64,000 nucleotides of DNA from Bradyrhizobium sp. SRL28. Lineage in GTDB: Bacteria; Pseudomonadota; Alphaproteobacteria; Rhizobiales; Xanthobacteraceae. Both the position numbers and the translations under genes were made by a program. Below the pieces are notes generated by a model, which saw only the letters and a list, made by a program, of their open reading frames with translations, ran no database searches and was not told the origin of the DNA. This document shows, piece after piece, positions 52,723 through 61,655 of the stretch; the first letter of the stretch is position 1; the number at the start of each line of letters is the position of its first letter. The stretch covers positions 87,168 through 151,167 of the forward strand of contig NZ_JAHEAG010000019.1 of the NCBI RefSeq assembly GCF_018596315.1. The letters are read 5' to 3'.

Positions 52723-53811
52723 TCACGCATCGAACATGATCACGCTGCGCAACGTCTTGCCGGCCTTCATGTTGGCAAACCCTTCGTTGATCTCGGAGAG
52801 CTTCAGCCTGGCCGAGATCCAGTCCTCCAGATGCAGCTTGCCGCGCATGTAGAATTCGACGAGGCGGGGCATGTCGACGCGGAAATGGTTGGAGCCCATC
52901 GACGAGCCCTGAATACGGCGCTCCCGCAGGAAGTCGAAGCCGTGCAGCTCGATTTTCTGCCCGAACGGGATCATGCCGACGATGGTCGCGGTGCCGCCGG
53001 CAGCCAGCATTGAGAAGGACTGCTCCGCGGTTTCCTTGCGGCCGAGTACCTCGAAGGAGTGATGCACGCCGCCACCGGTGAGTTCGCGCACCTGCTGCAC
53101 CACGTCGCCCCTGGCGGGATCGACGATGTCGGTGGCGCCGAGCTTGGTGGCGAGCTGCAGCTTGGCCGGGTTGGTATCGATCGCGATGATGCGGCCGGCG
53201 CCCGCGATCGCAGCACCATTGATCGCCGCCATGCCGACGCCGCCGCAACCGATCACTGCGACCGTTTCGCCGGCCTGAACCTTGGCCGTGTTCACCACCG
53301 CGCCATAGCCGGTGATGACGCCGCAGCCGATCAGCGCCGCCAACTCCAGCGGCATGTCCTTGCGGATTTTCACGATGGCGTTTTCGTGCACCAGCATCTG
53401 CTCGGCGAAGGACGAGAGGTTGAGGAACTGATGGAGCTTCTCCTCGCGCGCCCAGGACAGCCGGTTGGATTGGCCGGGCAGCATCTTCACGGTCGTGTCG
53501 GTGCAGAGCACCGTGCGGCCGGTGGTGCAGTTGTCGCAGGTGCCGCAGAACACCGACAGGCAGGTCACGACGTGATCGCCGGGTTTTACATAGGTGACGT
53601 CGGAACCGACTTTTTCGACGACGCCTGCAGACTCGTGGCCAAGCACGGCCGGCAGCGGATGCGGGTAGAGCCCTTCCATGAAATGCAGGTCGGAATGACA
53701 GAGGCCGGCGACGCGGGTGCGGATCAGGACTTCGCGCGGGCCGGGATTCGGCACGCTGACATCCTCGATCACCAGCGGCTTGTTGACTTCATGCAGGACG
53801 GCGGCCTTCAT
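52723..53811 (-). CDS. Zinc-dependent alcohol dehydrogenase (class III-like MDR)
   Basis: A 362-residue NAD-linked dehydrogenase. Catalytic zinc ligands are Cys38 (GLCHSDLH) and His59 (GHESAG). The structural zinc cluster is Cys89, Cys92, Cys95 and Cys103. The nucleotide-binding loop is VAVIGCGGVGMA with an acidic Asp in IAIDTN. It oxidises an alcohol, possibly an intermediate of the surrounding pathway. It is downstream of a large acyl-CoA dehydrogenase gene in the opposite direction of the following genes. Confidence 0.92.
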   Translation of the reverse strand: MKAAVLHEVNKPLVIEDVSVPNPGPREVLIRTRVAGLCHSDLHFMEGLYPHPLPAVLGHESAGVVEKVGSDVTYVKPGDHVVTCLSVFCGTCDNCTTGRTVLCTDTTVKMLPGQSNRLSWAREEKLHQFLNLSSFAEQMLVHENAIVKIRKDMPLELAALIGCGVITGYGAVVNTAKVQAGETVAVIGCGGVGMAAINGAAIAGAGRIIAIDTNPAKLQLATKLGATDIVDPARGDVVQQVRELTGGGVHHSFEVLGRKETAEQSFSMLAAGGTATIVGMIPFGQKIELHGFDFLRERRIQGSSMGSNHFRVDMPRLVEFYMRGKLHLEDWISARLKLSEINEGFANMKAGKTLRSVIMFDA

Positions 53812-53860
53812 CGGGTGCTCCCTTAATTTCTGTTATTTTTGGACCAGAATTGTAGCCAGC

Positions 53861-55678
53861 CTACGCTGCGACAAGCAATTCGCCAACCTCGGCCATGCCG
53901 ACGTTGCGCTCGCCGAGCAGATGATCGGTGATGGCGCGCTGGGTCGCATTTTCCGCAAGCCGGAACGGATCGCCCGCCGCCACGCGATGGTCAATCACCA
54001 TGCCCGACAGCAGCAGCCGTCGGGCGTCGCCGCGCATCTCGTGGATGCGCCCGCCCTCCCAGGCCAGCGCAACGGCGCTTGCGACATGATAGAGCAGGCT
54101 GGTGGCGCGCCGCGCATCGCCCTCATTGTCGCTCCGGCTGGCAACCTCGCGGGCGAAACCGATGGCGCGATCGGCCAGTTCGCGCAGGCGGTCACGCCAG
54201 GCCTGCGGCACATTGGCACTGTCGTCGAGACGGGCGTGCAGATCGGCGGCCAGCGCGGCGTCGGCGCCGTGGCGGCCGACGGCGCGCGTCAGCGCATCGA
54301 TCGCGACGATATTGCCGGTGCCTTCCCAGATCGAGCCGAGATGGGCGTCGCGCAGCAGCCTGCTGGTAGCAAATTCCTCGACGTAGCCGATCCCGCCGCG
54401 CATCTCCAACGCGTCGCCGCAAACCTTGCGCGCATCGCGCGTCGCGCGGAATTTCAAAGTCGGCGTCAAAATCCGCAGCAGCGCCGCCGCATCCTGGCTG
54501 CCGGCCTCGGCCCGATCGAGTGCGTCGGCTGTGAGAAAACTCATCGACAGCGCCTGCTCGGTCGGCAACATGATCTTCATCAGTTGCCGCCGCGCCAGCG
54601 GCAGATCGATGATGCGGCTGCCGAACACCACGCGGTTTCGCGCCACCGTCATCGCATCATGGTGCGCGCGCCGCATCAGCGCGGTCGACTTGACGCCGTT
54701 GGAGAGCCGCGACGAATTGACCATCTCGGCCATCTGCACGAAGCCGCGGTCGAGCTTGCCGACCGCATAGGCGATCGCGCCTTCGAACTTGATTTCGCCC
54801 GAGGCCATCGAGCGGGTGCCGAGCTTGTCCTTCAAGCGAACGATCCGGTAGTGATTTTGCGAACCGTCGTCGAGATGCCGCGGCATCAGGAACAGCCCGA
54901 CGCCGCGCGTGCCCGGCCCCGCGCCTTCGGGGCGCGCCAGCAGCATCACCACCTTGGCGTCGGCATTGGAGCAGAACCACTTTTCGCCATAGAGCCGCCA
55001 GTGGTCGCCTTCCTGCACGGCCGTCGTTGTCAGCGTTCCGACGTCGGAGCCACCCTCCTTCTCGGTCATGAACTGGCCGCCCTGCGTCAGCTTGCTCATG
55101 TCGGTCTGGGTCAGGCCGTCAAGATATTTTGCTTTCAGCGCCTCGCTGCCGAAATTGTTGAGCAGTTTTGCGCAGCCGTCGGTGACGTTGATCGGACAGC
55201 CCATGCCGAACTCGGTCTGATTGAACAGGAACGTGAAGGCGTGCTTGGCCACGACAGGGTATTTGTCCGGCCAGCCCATGATGCCCTTGCGGATCGACAA
55301 CGCATGAATGCCGAACTCGCCGAACGCGGCTTTTTCAAGCTCACGATAGGCGGGGTGATATTCGATGTACTGCGTATCGCGGCCGAACTTGTCGCGCTGA
55401 TGCAGCACCGGCGTGTGGCGGTCGGCGAGCCGCGCGCATTCGTCGAGATAGCCGCCGGCCAATTCGCCGAGGCGATCGAGATGCGGCTCGATATGGCGGA
55501 ACAGCGCGTCGGGGAGATGCAACCGCAGCAGATCGGTCAGCGCCGGATCGGCCCGGTAAAAATTCATCCCCGTCGTATCAGGCGCAAGCAATCCCGGCTG
55601 ATTGGCCGAACCTGTCGCGCGATCTTGCATGCGTGGCTGCATTTTTAGCCCTTGTTCGTTCCACCCGATCTTGATCAT
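53861..55678 (-). CDS. Acyl-CoA dehydrogenase, long form
   Basis: A 605-residue member of the long FadE-like group. Motifs: MNFYRADPALTDLLRLHLP at about 38, GWPDKYPVVAKHAFTFLFNQ, FMTEKEGGSDVGTLTTTAV, YGEKWFCSNADAKVVMLLARP, FEGAIAYAVGKLDRGF and ALEMRGGIGYVEEFATSRLLRDAHLGSIWEGTGNI in the C-terminal half (segments quoted separately along the chain). It oxidises an acyl-CoA with FAD. The start could be 55678 or an ATG at 55642 (MQPRMQDRAT). Confidence 0.85.
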   Translation of the reverse strand: MIKIGWNEQGLKMQPRMQDRATGSANQPGLLAPDTTGMNFYRADPALTDLLRLHLPDALFRHIEPHLDRLGELAGGYLDECARLADRHTPVLHQRDKFGRDTQYIEYHPAYRELEKAAFGEFGIHALSIRKGIMGWPDKYPVVAKHAFTFLFNQTEFGMGCPINVTDGCAKLLNNFGSEALKAKYLDGLTQTDMSKLTQGGQFMTEKEGGSDVGTLTTTAVQEGDHWRLYGEKWFCSNADAKVVMLLARPEGAGPGTRGVGLFLMPRHLDDGSQNHYRIVRLKDKLGTRSMASGEIKFEGAIAYAVGKLDRGFVQMAEMVNSSRLSNGVKSTALMRRAHHDAMTVARNRVVFGSRIIDLPLARRQLMKIMLPTEQALSMSFLTADALDRAEAGSQDAAALLRILTPTLKFRATRDARKVCGDALEMRGGIGYVEEFATSRLLRDAHLGSIWEGTGNIVAIDALTRAVGRHGADAALAADLHARLDDSANVPQAWRDRLRELADRAIGFAREVASRSDNEGDARRATSLLYHVASAVALAWEGGRIHEMRGDARRLLLSGMVIDHRVAAGDPFRLAENATQRAITDHLLGERNVGMAEVGELLVAA

Positions 55679-55801
55679 CTACCGATAACGCAGGCGGTTG
55701 CGCCGTCAACAGCCATAATTGGAGGGCCACCCCATGACGGACGATTGCCAGGCGGAATCGGGTTCCTAGATACCGAGTCTCACCATCCGAGGACCTCGCC
55801 C

Positions 55802-56503
55802 ATGGAATTGCCAAAATACAAGATTGCCCTCATCGTCGGCGCAGGCGAAGGGTTGAGCGCATCGCTGGCGCGGCTGTTCGCGCGCGAAGGCATCAAGGTC
55901 GCGCTCGCCGCGCGGAAAATCGAAAAACTCGGCGCGCTCTGCGCCGAGACAGGCGCCCGTGCCTTTGCCTGCAATGCGACCGAGGCCGAGGAGGTCGAGC
56001 GTCTGTTCGGCATGGTCGAGCGCGAGATCGGGACGCCCGATATCGTCGTCTACAACGCCAGCGGACGGGCACGCGGCGCTTTCACCGACCTGGTTCCAGC
56101 GGATGTCGCGCAGGCGATTGCCGTTTCAGCATTCGGCGGTTTTCTGGTGGCGCAGCAGGCGGCCACACGCATGCTGCCCAACAAGCACGGCGCGATCCTG
56201 TTCACCGGCGCCTCCGCCAGCGTCAAGGGCTATCCGCAATCGGCGCCGTTCGCGATGGGCAAGTTCGCGCTGCGCGGCCTGGCCCAGAGCATGGCGCGCG
56301 AATTGTCGCCGCAGGGCATTCATGTGGCGCATTTCGTCATCGACGGCGGCATCCGCAGCGCGGCCCGCGCCGAACCCGCCGACAGGCCGGACTCGATGCT
56401 CGATCCCGACGCGATTGCGTTGAGTTATTGGAACGTGCTGCAACAGCCGCGCAGCGCCTGGACATGGGAGGTCGAATTGCGGCCGTGGGTGGAGAAGTTT
56501 TGA
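55802..56503 (+). CDS. SDR family protein lacking the catalytic Tyr
   Basis: A 233-residue SDR-fold protein with the cofactor loop GAGEGLSASLARL (about 13-25), YNASG and FTGASASVKGYP. At the YxxxK position it has Phe150 and Lys154 in SAPFAMGKFALRGL, so the usual catalytic Tyr is absent. It may bind a nucleotide without dehydrogenase activity, or use another residue. The ATG at 55802 gives the normal N-terminus. It is divergent from the long acyl-CoA dehydrogenase gene and followed by a hydratase gene. Confidence 0.8.
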   Translation: MELPKYKIALIVGAGEGLSASLARLFAREGIKVALAARKIEKLGALCAETGARAFACNATEAEEVERLFGMVEREIGTPDIVVYNASGRARGAFTDLVPADVAQAIAVSAFGGFLVAQQAATRMLPNKHGAILFTGASASVKGYPQSAPFAMGKFALRGLAQSMARELSPQGIHVAHFVIDGGIRSAARAEPADRPDSMLDPDAIALSYWNVLQQPRSAWTWEVELRPWVEKF

Positions 56504-56510
56504 AATGATC

Positions 56511-56601
56511 GTAGGGTGGGCAAAGCGAAGCGTGCCCACCATCTATCGACCAAGCGCAACGTCGGGAATGGTGGGCAACGCTTCGCTTTTGCCCACCCTA
56601 C
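56511..56601. repeat. Palindromic repeat GTAGGGTGGGC...GCCCACCCTAC
   Basis: GTAGGGTGGGCAAAGCGAAGC...GGTGGGCAACGCTTCGC...GCCCACCCTAC; same family as 37130 and 47281. It lies 7 bases after the SDR stop. Confidence 0.85.
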
Positions 56602-56635
56602 GGGACTGAGACAAATAAAGGGCATGGGGAGCAAA

Positions 56636-57466
56636 ATGACCACCGAAACCAAAATCGACACCGGCACCGACGAACTGCTGTGCGTGATCCGCGACCGCGT
56701 CGCCATCATCACGCTGAACCGGCCCGAGGCGCGCAATGCGATGTCGGACAATCTGACGCCGGCCCTGCGCGCAATGATCAAGGCCTGCGGCGAGAATCCC
56801 GATGTCGGCGTGTTGCTGCTCACCGGCGCTGGCACCGCGTTCTGCGCCGGCGGCAACGTCAAGGGCATGGGGGCGAACCGCGACAAGACAAAGCTCGCAA
56901 TGTCCCATGACGAGCGGGTCGCCGACCTGCAGGAGCGACAGCGTCTCCTGACCGGCGCGCTGGTCTCGGTGCGCAAGCCGACCATTGCCGCCCTGCCCGG
57001 CCCCGCGGTCGGCGCCGGCCTCGCTCTGGCGATGGCCTGCGACATGCGCATATCAGCGCAATCGGCATTCCTTTCCACCGGCTACCTCAAGGTGGGCCTG
57101 AGCGGCGATTACGGCATCGCCTGGCTCCTGACACGGTTGGTCGGCACGTCGCGGGCACGGGAATTGATGTTCACTTGCGACAGGGTCGATGCGGCCAGGT
57201 GCGAGGCGATCGGCCTGGTGAACCGTGTGGTCCCCGACGACAGGCTGCAGGCGGAAGCCTTCGCGCTCGCTAAATCGATCGCCGAGGGACCGACGATCGC
57301 GATCCGCTACATGAAGGACAATCTCGACGAAGCCCTGCTGTTCGATTTCGCCACAGCGCGCGATCATGAGGCCGAGCGCATGATCCGAACGCAGGTGACG
57401 GCCGATCACAGGGAGGCCGTGCAAGCCTTCATCGAAAAACGCACGCCGGTGTTCAGGGGGAGTTAA
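56636..57466 (+). CDS. Enoyl-CoA hydratase family protein
   Basis: A 276-residue crotonase: AIITLNRPEARNAMSDNL, GAGTAFCAGGNVKGMG (oxyanion hole), LPGPAVGAGLALAMACDMRIS and LKVGLSGDYGIAWLLTRLVG, where Asp occupies one of the usual acidic positions. It likely hydrates or isomerises an enoyl-CoA. GGGGAG lies five bases before the ATG at 56636, so I prefer it over the ATG at 56624. Confidence 0.88.
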   Translation: MTTETKIDTGTDELLCVIRDRVAIITLNRPEARNAMSDNLTPALRAMIKACGENPDVGVLLLTGAGTAFCAGGNVKGMGANRDKTKLAMSHDERVADLQERQRLLTGALVSVRKPTIAALPGPAVGAGLALAMACDMRISAQSAFLSTGYLKVGLSGDYGIAWLLTRLVGTSRARELMFTCDRVDAARCEAIGLVNRVVPDDRLQAEAFALAKSIAEGPTIAIRYMKDNLDEALLFDFATARDHEAERMIRTQVTADHREAVQAFIEKRTPVFRGS

Positions 57467-57474
57467 GCGTTGCC

Positions 57475-57561
57475 GTAGCCCGGATGGAGCGAAGCGCAAT
57501 CCGGGAGGTGTAACGGCACGTGAGAGTTGCCCAGGATTTCGCTGCGCTCCATCCGGGCTAC
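57475..57561. repeat. Palindromic repeat GTAGCCCGGATGGAGCG...CGCTCCATCCGGGCTAC
   Basis: Near-perfect outer arms of about 20 bases flank AATCCGGGAGG and CCCAGGATT. A very widespread proteobacterial unit type. It separates two convergent genes. Confidence 0.85.
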
Positions 57562-57573
57562 GAGACTCCGAAT

Positions 57574-57975
57574 CTAGATCGGGTTCTCCGCGAACAGCCG
57601 CGCCACCATCACCGAATCGAGGTAGGCGCGCACGCGCACGATGGTGCCGTTCTTGAAGTAGCAGACCCAGCAATAATGATTATCGAAGCGAAAGCCGTTT
57701 TTGGCGGTCGCTTCGGAATGCAGTTCCACGATCGCGACATCTTCCTGCACGATCAGGTTGTCGACGTGCAATTGCGCACCGTTCGGCAGCACCTTGCCAA
57801 GTTTGGCGAAGGTACCGGCGACGAAATCGGCTTTCGACAAATAGTGGCCGGCGAGCGGATGCGTGCCCATCACGGTCCAGTCGACGTCATCGGCGACATG
57901 GGTGAAAAAGCCCGCGCCATCGCCGTGCTCGAGACCGGCGAAAATCTGCCGCACGAAACCAGCATCGACGGTCAT
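57574..57975 (-). CDS. NTF2-like / SnoaL ketosteroid isomerase-related protein
   Basis: A 133-residue single-domain protein with FVRQIFAGLEHGDGAGFFTHVADDVDW, GTHPLAGHYLSKADFV and FDNHYCWVCYFKNGTIVRVRAYLDS, which is the ketosteroid isomerase-like pattern. No catalytic pair can be named. The ATG at 57975 (MTVDAGFV) matches the family start; a longer frame to 58032 is possible. Confidence 0.82.
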   Translation of the reverse strand: MTVDAGFVRQIFAGLEHGDGAGFFTHVADDVDWTVMGTHPLAGHYLSKADFVAGTFAKLGKVLPNGAQLHVDNLIVQEDVAIVELHSEATAKNGFRFDNHYCWVCYFKNGTIVRVRAYLDSVMVARLFAENPI

Positions 57976-58051
57976 GACCGGGCCCCTCTCGTCAGCGAGG
58001 CGGAGGCTAGACCGGGACACAGGGATTATCAACGCCGTGGCGCTGTCGGGA

Positions 58052-58087
58052 GAAAATAGCCCGGTTCTGGATGGCCAGAACCGGGCT
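58052..58087 (-). terminator. Strong terminator for the GNAT gene
   Basis: AGCCCGGTTCTGG and CCAGAACCGGGCT are a perfect 13-base stem with a four-base loop, followed on the minus strand by ATTTTCT. It starts 7 bases after the stop at 58094. Confidence 0.85.
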
Positions 58088-58093
58088 CAGTGG

Positions 58094-58714
58094 TCAGACC
58101 GCAAGCGAGGACATTGCGCTGGGAGAGACGGCGGCAAGCCGCCAACTGGCGCATGGGATTTCCTGCGGTTCGACATTGATTTGCTTCTGGAAGCGCGTCA
58201 GCTTCCAGTCGCCGGGGGTGGCGGTGAAGGCGTAGCCGGACTTGCGGGCGAGCGCGATCATGGCGTCGTTGGAGCGCAGCGTGTCGCCGAACAGGCGCGT
58301 GGCGCCGAATGAAGCCGCGCGGCATTCGAGGTTCTTCAACAGCGCCTTGCCGATGCCATGGCCCTGCCAGCGGTCATCGATCGACAGGCCGAATTCGATT
58401 GCGGCGGTATCGCTGTCGAAGGCATAGCGCGCTTCGCCGACGATGGTCTCGCGGCCGTCGACCAGCACGGTTGCGATCACGCTGAAGCGATCGGCTTCAC
58501 CGATATGGATGAAATCCTCGAGCAGTGACGGCGGCAGTTCGCTGGCCGCGCCGAGGAAACGGTTGTAGCGGGACCGCGTGGTGAGCGAGCGGAAATAGTT
58601 CTGCAGCGCTTCGGCATCGCGCGGCTCGACGAAGCGCACGGTCACCACCTCGCCGTTCCGCGTGCGCAGCACGTCGGAATATTGCCTGAGATCGTCGAGA
58701 CGCATCGTGGTCAT
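58094..58714 (-). CDS. GNAT family N-acetyltransferase
   Basis: A 206-residue acetyltransferase with VTVRFVEPRDAEALQNYFRSL, FGLSIDDRWQGHGIGKALLKNLE (acetyl-CoA loop QGHGIG) and GDTLRSNDAMIALARKSGYAF. It resembles the stand-alone GNAT relatives of the protein lysine acetyltransferase Pat. Substrate unknown. It lies below a DUF1127 gene on the same strand, with a terminator between. Confidence 0.87.
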   Translation of the reverse strand: MTTMRLDDLRQYSDVLRTRNGEVVTVRFVEPRDAEALQNYFRSLTTRSRYNRFLGAASELPPSLLEDFIHIGEADRFSVIATVLVDGRETIVGEARYAFDSDTAAIEFGLSIDDRWQGHGIGKALLKNLECRAASFGATRLFGDTLRSNDAMIALARKSGYAFTATPGDWKLTRFQKQINVEPQEIPCASWRLAAVSPSAMSSLAV

Positions 58715-58732
58715 GGGTCGCTCCCGCGGAGC

Positions 58733-58775
58733 AAAAAAAGCGGCTGGCGCCCCCGTGATCGGGCGACGCCAGCCT
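58733..58775 (-). terminator. Terminator of the DUF1127 gene
   Basis: On the minus strand GGCTGGCG and CGCCAGCC pair around an unpaired stretch of about 17 bases, followed by GCTTTTTTT. It ends the small DUF1127 transcript before the GNAT gene. Confidence 0.75.
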
Positions 58776-58783
58776 GGCTGCCA

Positions 58784-58987
58784 TCAAGCCCGCCAGAACG
58801 GCTTTTCGATCTCGTAGGCGATGTCGCTCCAGGAGATCCCGACGTCGTGGAGTTCCCGCTCGGACCACTTGGCCAGTTCGCGGCGCGACTGGTAGCGCTG
58901 CCGCCAGACATGGAGGGTCTCGCCAATCTGGCTCAAAATCCCCTGACCATGATGATTTATCATCGATTCATGCGTGTAAGTGGACAT
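58784..58987 (-). CDS. DUF1127 small protein
   Basis: A 67-residue protein whose core WRQRYQSRRELAKWSERELHDVGIS is the DUF1127 motif (helix-turn-helix-like, Arg-rich). DUF1127 proteins are abundant in alphaproteobacteria, and some affect phosphate and carbon metabolism or RNA turnover. CAGGAG precedes the ATG. It is divergent from the LysR gene with 115 bases between. Confidence 0.85.
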   Translation of the reverse strand: MSTYTHESMINHHGQGILSQIGETLHVWRQRYQSRRELAKWSERELHDVGISWSDIAYEIEKPFWRA

Positions 58988-59102
58988 TTTCGGCTCCTGT
59001 AGCTAATCTGTTGCCGCTAATATCTGCGCTAACAGGCCTTTCCACAAACGACACTTTGTACCGCTTCGGATGATATAAACTCATGTATCTGGGGATCGCG
59101 GA

Positions 59103-60002
59103 ATGACCGCCAGGCTGCCATCGCTGAATGGATTGCGGGCGTTTGAGGCCGCCGCCCGGCATTTGAGCTTCACCCAGGCGGCGTCCGAGCTGAACGTCAC
59201 GCAGACCGCGATCAGCCACCAGATCAAGCGGCTGGAGGAAGAGCTCGGCGTTCGCCTGTTCGTGCGCCAGAACCGTTCGCTGACGCTGACGCCACAGGCG
59301 CAGGAATATCTCCCCGGCATCCGCGCCGCGTTCAACGATCTCAGGCTTGCGACCGACCGCCTGCTGCGCAAGGACGACGACCATGTGCTGACGGTATCGA
59401 CGCTGGCCTCGCTGGCGGCCAAATGGCTGCTGCCGCGGTTGACGGCGTTTCAGGAAGAGCATCACGGCATCGACGTGCGCATCACCACCTCGACCAACCT
59501 GGTCGACTTCCAGCGCGACAATGTCGACGCAGCAATCCGTTACGGCCGCGGCCAGTGGCCGGGCGTCCGCGCCGACTGGCTGATGGCGGACGAGTTGTTC
59601 CCGGTATGCAGCCCCGCGCTGCTCAGGGGTAACAAGCCGCTGAAATGCCCCGAAGACCTCCGGGATCACGTGCTGCTGCACACCAGCAACGCCAACTACG
59701 ACGACTGGCGGCTGTGGCTGACGGCAGCCGGACTGCCGGCCGATTTTTCGAAACAGCCGGGCGTCACCTTCGACATGATCTTCATGACCGTGCAGGCCGC
59801 AATCGACGGCGTCGGCGTCGCCATGGGGCGCACCGCGTATGTGCAGGAGGATATCGCCAAGGGTCGGCTGGTCGTTCCCTTCAACATCGCATTTCCGGTC
59901 GACGCCGGTTTTTATCTGGTCTCGCCCACTGGCAGAACCGATCCGCCCAAACTCGCGGCCTTCCGGCAATGGCTGCTCGCCTCCGTGCAGAGCAAGCCCT
60001 GA
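59103..60002 (+). CDS. LysR-type transcriptional regulator (GcvA-like)
   Basis: A 299-residue regulator: N-terminal winged helix (LPSLNGLRAFEAAARHLSFTQ, ELNVTQTAISHQIKRLEE) and a two-part effector domain with VSTLASLAAKWLLPRLTAF and NVDAAIRYGRGQWPGVRADW, the GcvA-type pattern. It is upstream of tcuA in the same direction and probably controls the tricarballylate-type genes, as TcuR does in enterobacteria. Confidence 0.9.
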   Translation: MTARLPSLNGLRAFEAAARHLSFTQAASELNVTQTAISHQIKRLEEELGVRLFVRQNRSLTLTPQAQEYLPGIRAAFNDLRLATDRLLRKDDDHVLTVSTLASLAAKWLLPRLTAFQEEHHGIDVRITTSTNLVDFQRDNVDAAIRYGRGQWPGVRADWLMADELFPVCSPALLRGNKPLKCPEDLRDHVLLHTSNANYDDWRLWLTAAGLPADFSKQPGVTFDMIFMTVQAAIDGVGVAMGRTAYVQEDIAKGRLVVPFNIAFPVDAGFYLVSPTGRTDPPKLAAFRQWLLASVQSKP

Positions 60003-60031
60003 CATCGCAGATATTCCGCATTGCGCGTTGC

Positions 60032-60048
60032 ATGCGACATCGTCGCAT
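60032..60048. promoter_or_regulatory. Perfect palindrome between the LysR gene and tcuA
   Basis: ATGCGAC-ATC-GTCGCAT is a perfect 7-base dyad 140 bases upstream of tcuA. It is a plausible regulator site, though its spacing is not the usual LysR T-N11-A. Confidence 0.35.
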
Positions 60049-60188
60049 ACGGCTGCGCTGATCGCCAAAGTTCGAGCACGAGACGCGTGACGCGGCCTCT
60101 TCGTCAGGCTAGAAAATCGTGGGGGCGGATGGATTTTCCTGGCCGAGCGCCGGTTTGATTTCCAGGCCAACAACGACAACAAGAGCGC

Positions 60189-61589
60189 ATGGCCGATCTG
60201 ACTAAAAAATTCGATGTGCTGGTGATCGGCGGCGGCAACGCCGCTTTGTGCGCCGCCATCAGCGCCCGGCGGGCGGGCGCTTCCGTGCTGGTGCTGGAAG
60301 GCGCGCCAAAGTTCTATCGCGGCGGCAATACTCGCCACACCCGCAACATGCGTTGCGCGCATGATGCCGCGACCGACATCCTCACCGGCCCTTACACGGA
60401 AGAGGAATTCTGGGACGATCTGTTGCGCCTGACCGGCGGGCAGACCGACGAGGAACTCGCCAAGTTCATGATCAGGGAGTCCAAGGACATCCTGAACTGG
60501 ATCGTCGAACAGGGCGTGCGCTGGCAGCCCTCGCTCGGCGGCACGCTGAGCCTCGGCCGCACCAATTCGTTCTTTCTGGGCGGCGGACGGGCGATGCTGA
60601 ACGCGCTCTATCTCACCGCTGAAAAGCTCGGCGTCGATGTCGTCTACGATGCTGAAGTGACCGACCTCGAGATCGAGCACGGCATGTTTCTCTCCGCGAA
60701 GCTGAAGCAGCCGATCGATGGCGCGAGCGAAATCCGCGCCTCGGCGCTGGTGGCGGCGGCCGGCGGATTTGAAGCCAACATCGAATGGCTCAAGGAGTAT
60801 TGGGGCGAGGCGGCCGACAATTTCCTGGTCCGCGGCACGCCCTATAACCGCGGCTCGATCCTGAAGCTCCTGCTCGACAAGGGCGTGCAGGACATCGGCG
60901 ATCCCACGCAATGCCACGCGGTCGCGATCGACGCCCGCGCGCCGAAGTTCGACGGCGGCATTATCACGCGGCACGACTCTGTGGTGTTCGGCATCGTCGT
61001 CAACAAGCACGCCCAGCGCTTCTATGACGAGGGCGAGGACATCTGGCCGAAGCGTTACGCGATCTGGGGCCGGCTGGTGGCAGCCCAACCGGACCAGATC
61101 GCCTACATCATTTTCGATTCTACTGTTGTGACCAGCTTCATGCCGACGCTGTTCCCGCCGATCGCAGGCGCCACCATCGCCGAACTCGCCGGCAAGCTCG
61201 GACTGGAACCGACCGCGCTGGAAAAGACCGTCACCGAATTCAACGCCGCGGTGCAGCCCGGCACCTTCGACCACACCATCCTCGACGATTGCCGCACCGA
61301 AGGTATCGCGCCGCCGAAGACGCATTGGGCGCGCAGGATCGAGACGCCGCCTTATCTCGCCTATCCGGTACGGCCAGGCATTACGTTTACCTATCTCGGC
61401 ACCCGCGTGAACAAGCAGTCGCGCATGGTGATGAAGGACGGCAAGCCGTCCGCCAACATGTTCGCGGCCGGTGAGATCATGGCCGGCAACGTTCTCGGCA
61501 AGGGTTACGCGGCCGGCATCGGCATGACCATCGGCAGCGTGTTCGGCCGGGTGGCGGGACGGGAAGCGGCGAAGAATGCGAGGAATTAG
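60189..61589 (+). CDS. tcuA: FAD-dependent tricarballylate dehydrogenase TcuA-like
   Basis: A 466-residue flavoprotein of the fumarate reductase/succinate dehydrogenase flavoprotein group. It has the FAD motif VLVIGGGNAALCAAISARRAG at the N-terminus (in two parts), GGNTRHTRNMRCAHD, the substrate segment RAMLNALYLTAEKLG, and C-terminal GEIMAGNVLGKGYAAGIGMTIG. TcuA oxidises tricarballylate to cis-aconitate, and the pairing with a TcuB-like protein supports this. An esterase gene is inserted between tcuA and tcuB. Confidence 0.88.
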   Translation: MADLTKKFDVLVIGGGNAALCAAISARRAGASVLVLEGAPKFYRGGNTRHTRNMRCAHDAATDILTGPYTEEEFWDDLLRLTGGQTDEELAKFMIRESKDILNWIVEQGVRWQPSLGGTLSLGRTNSFFLGGGRAMLNALYLTAEKLGVDVVYDAEVTDLEIEHGMFLSAKLKQPIDGASEIRASALVAAAGGFEANIEWLKEYWGEAADNFLVRGTPYNRGSILKLLLDKGVQDIGDPTQCHAVAIDARAPKFDGGIITRHDSVVFGIVVNKHAQRFYDEGEDIWPKRYAIWGRLVAAQPDQIAYIIFDSTVVTSFMPTLFPPIAGATIAELAGKLGLEPTALEKTVTEFNAAVQPGTFDHTILDDCRTEGIAPPKTHWARRIETPPYLAYPVRPGITFTYLGTRVNKQSRMVMKDGKPSANMFAAGEIMAGNVLGKGYAAGIGMTIGSVFGRVAGREAAKNARN

Positions 61590-61655
61590 GTTGCGCTTGA
61601 GTAACCTCGCCCCGCCCTTCGCGGGGAGAGGGAAATAACAACAATGGGAGGAACC

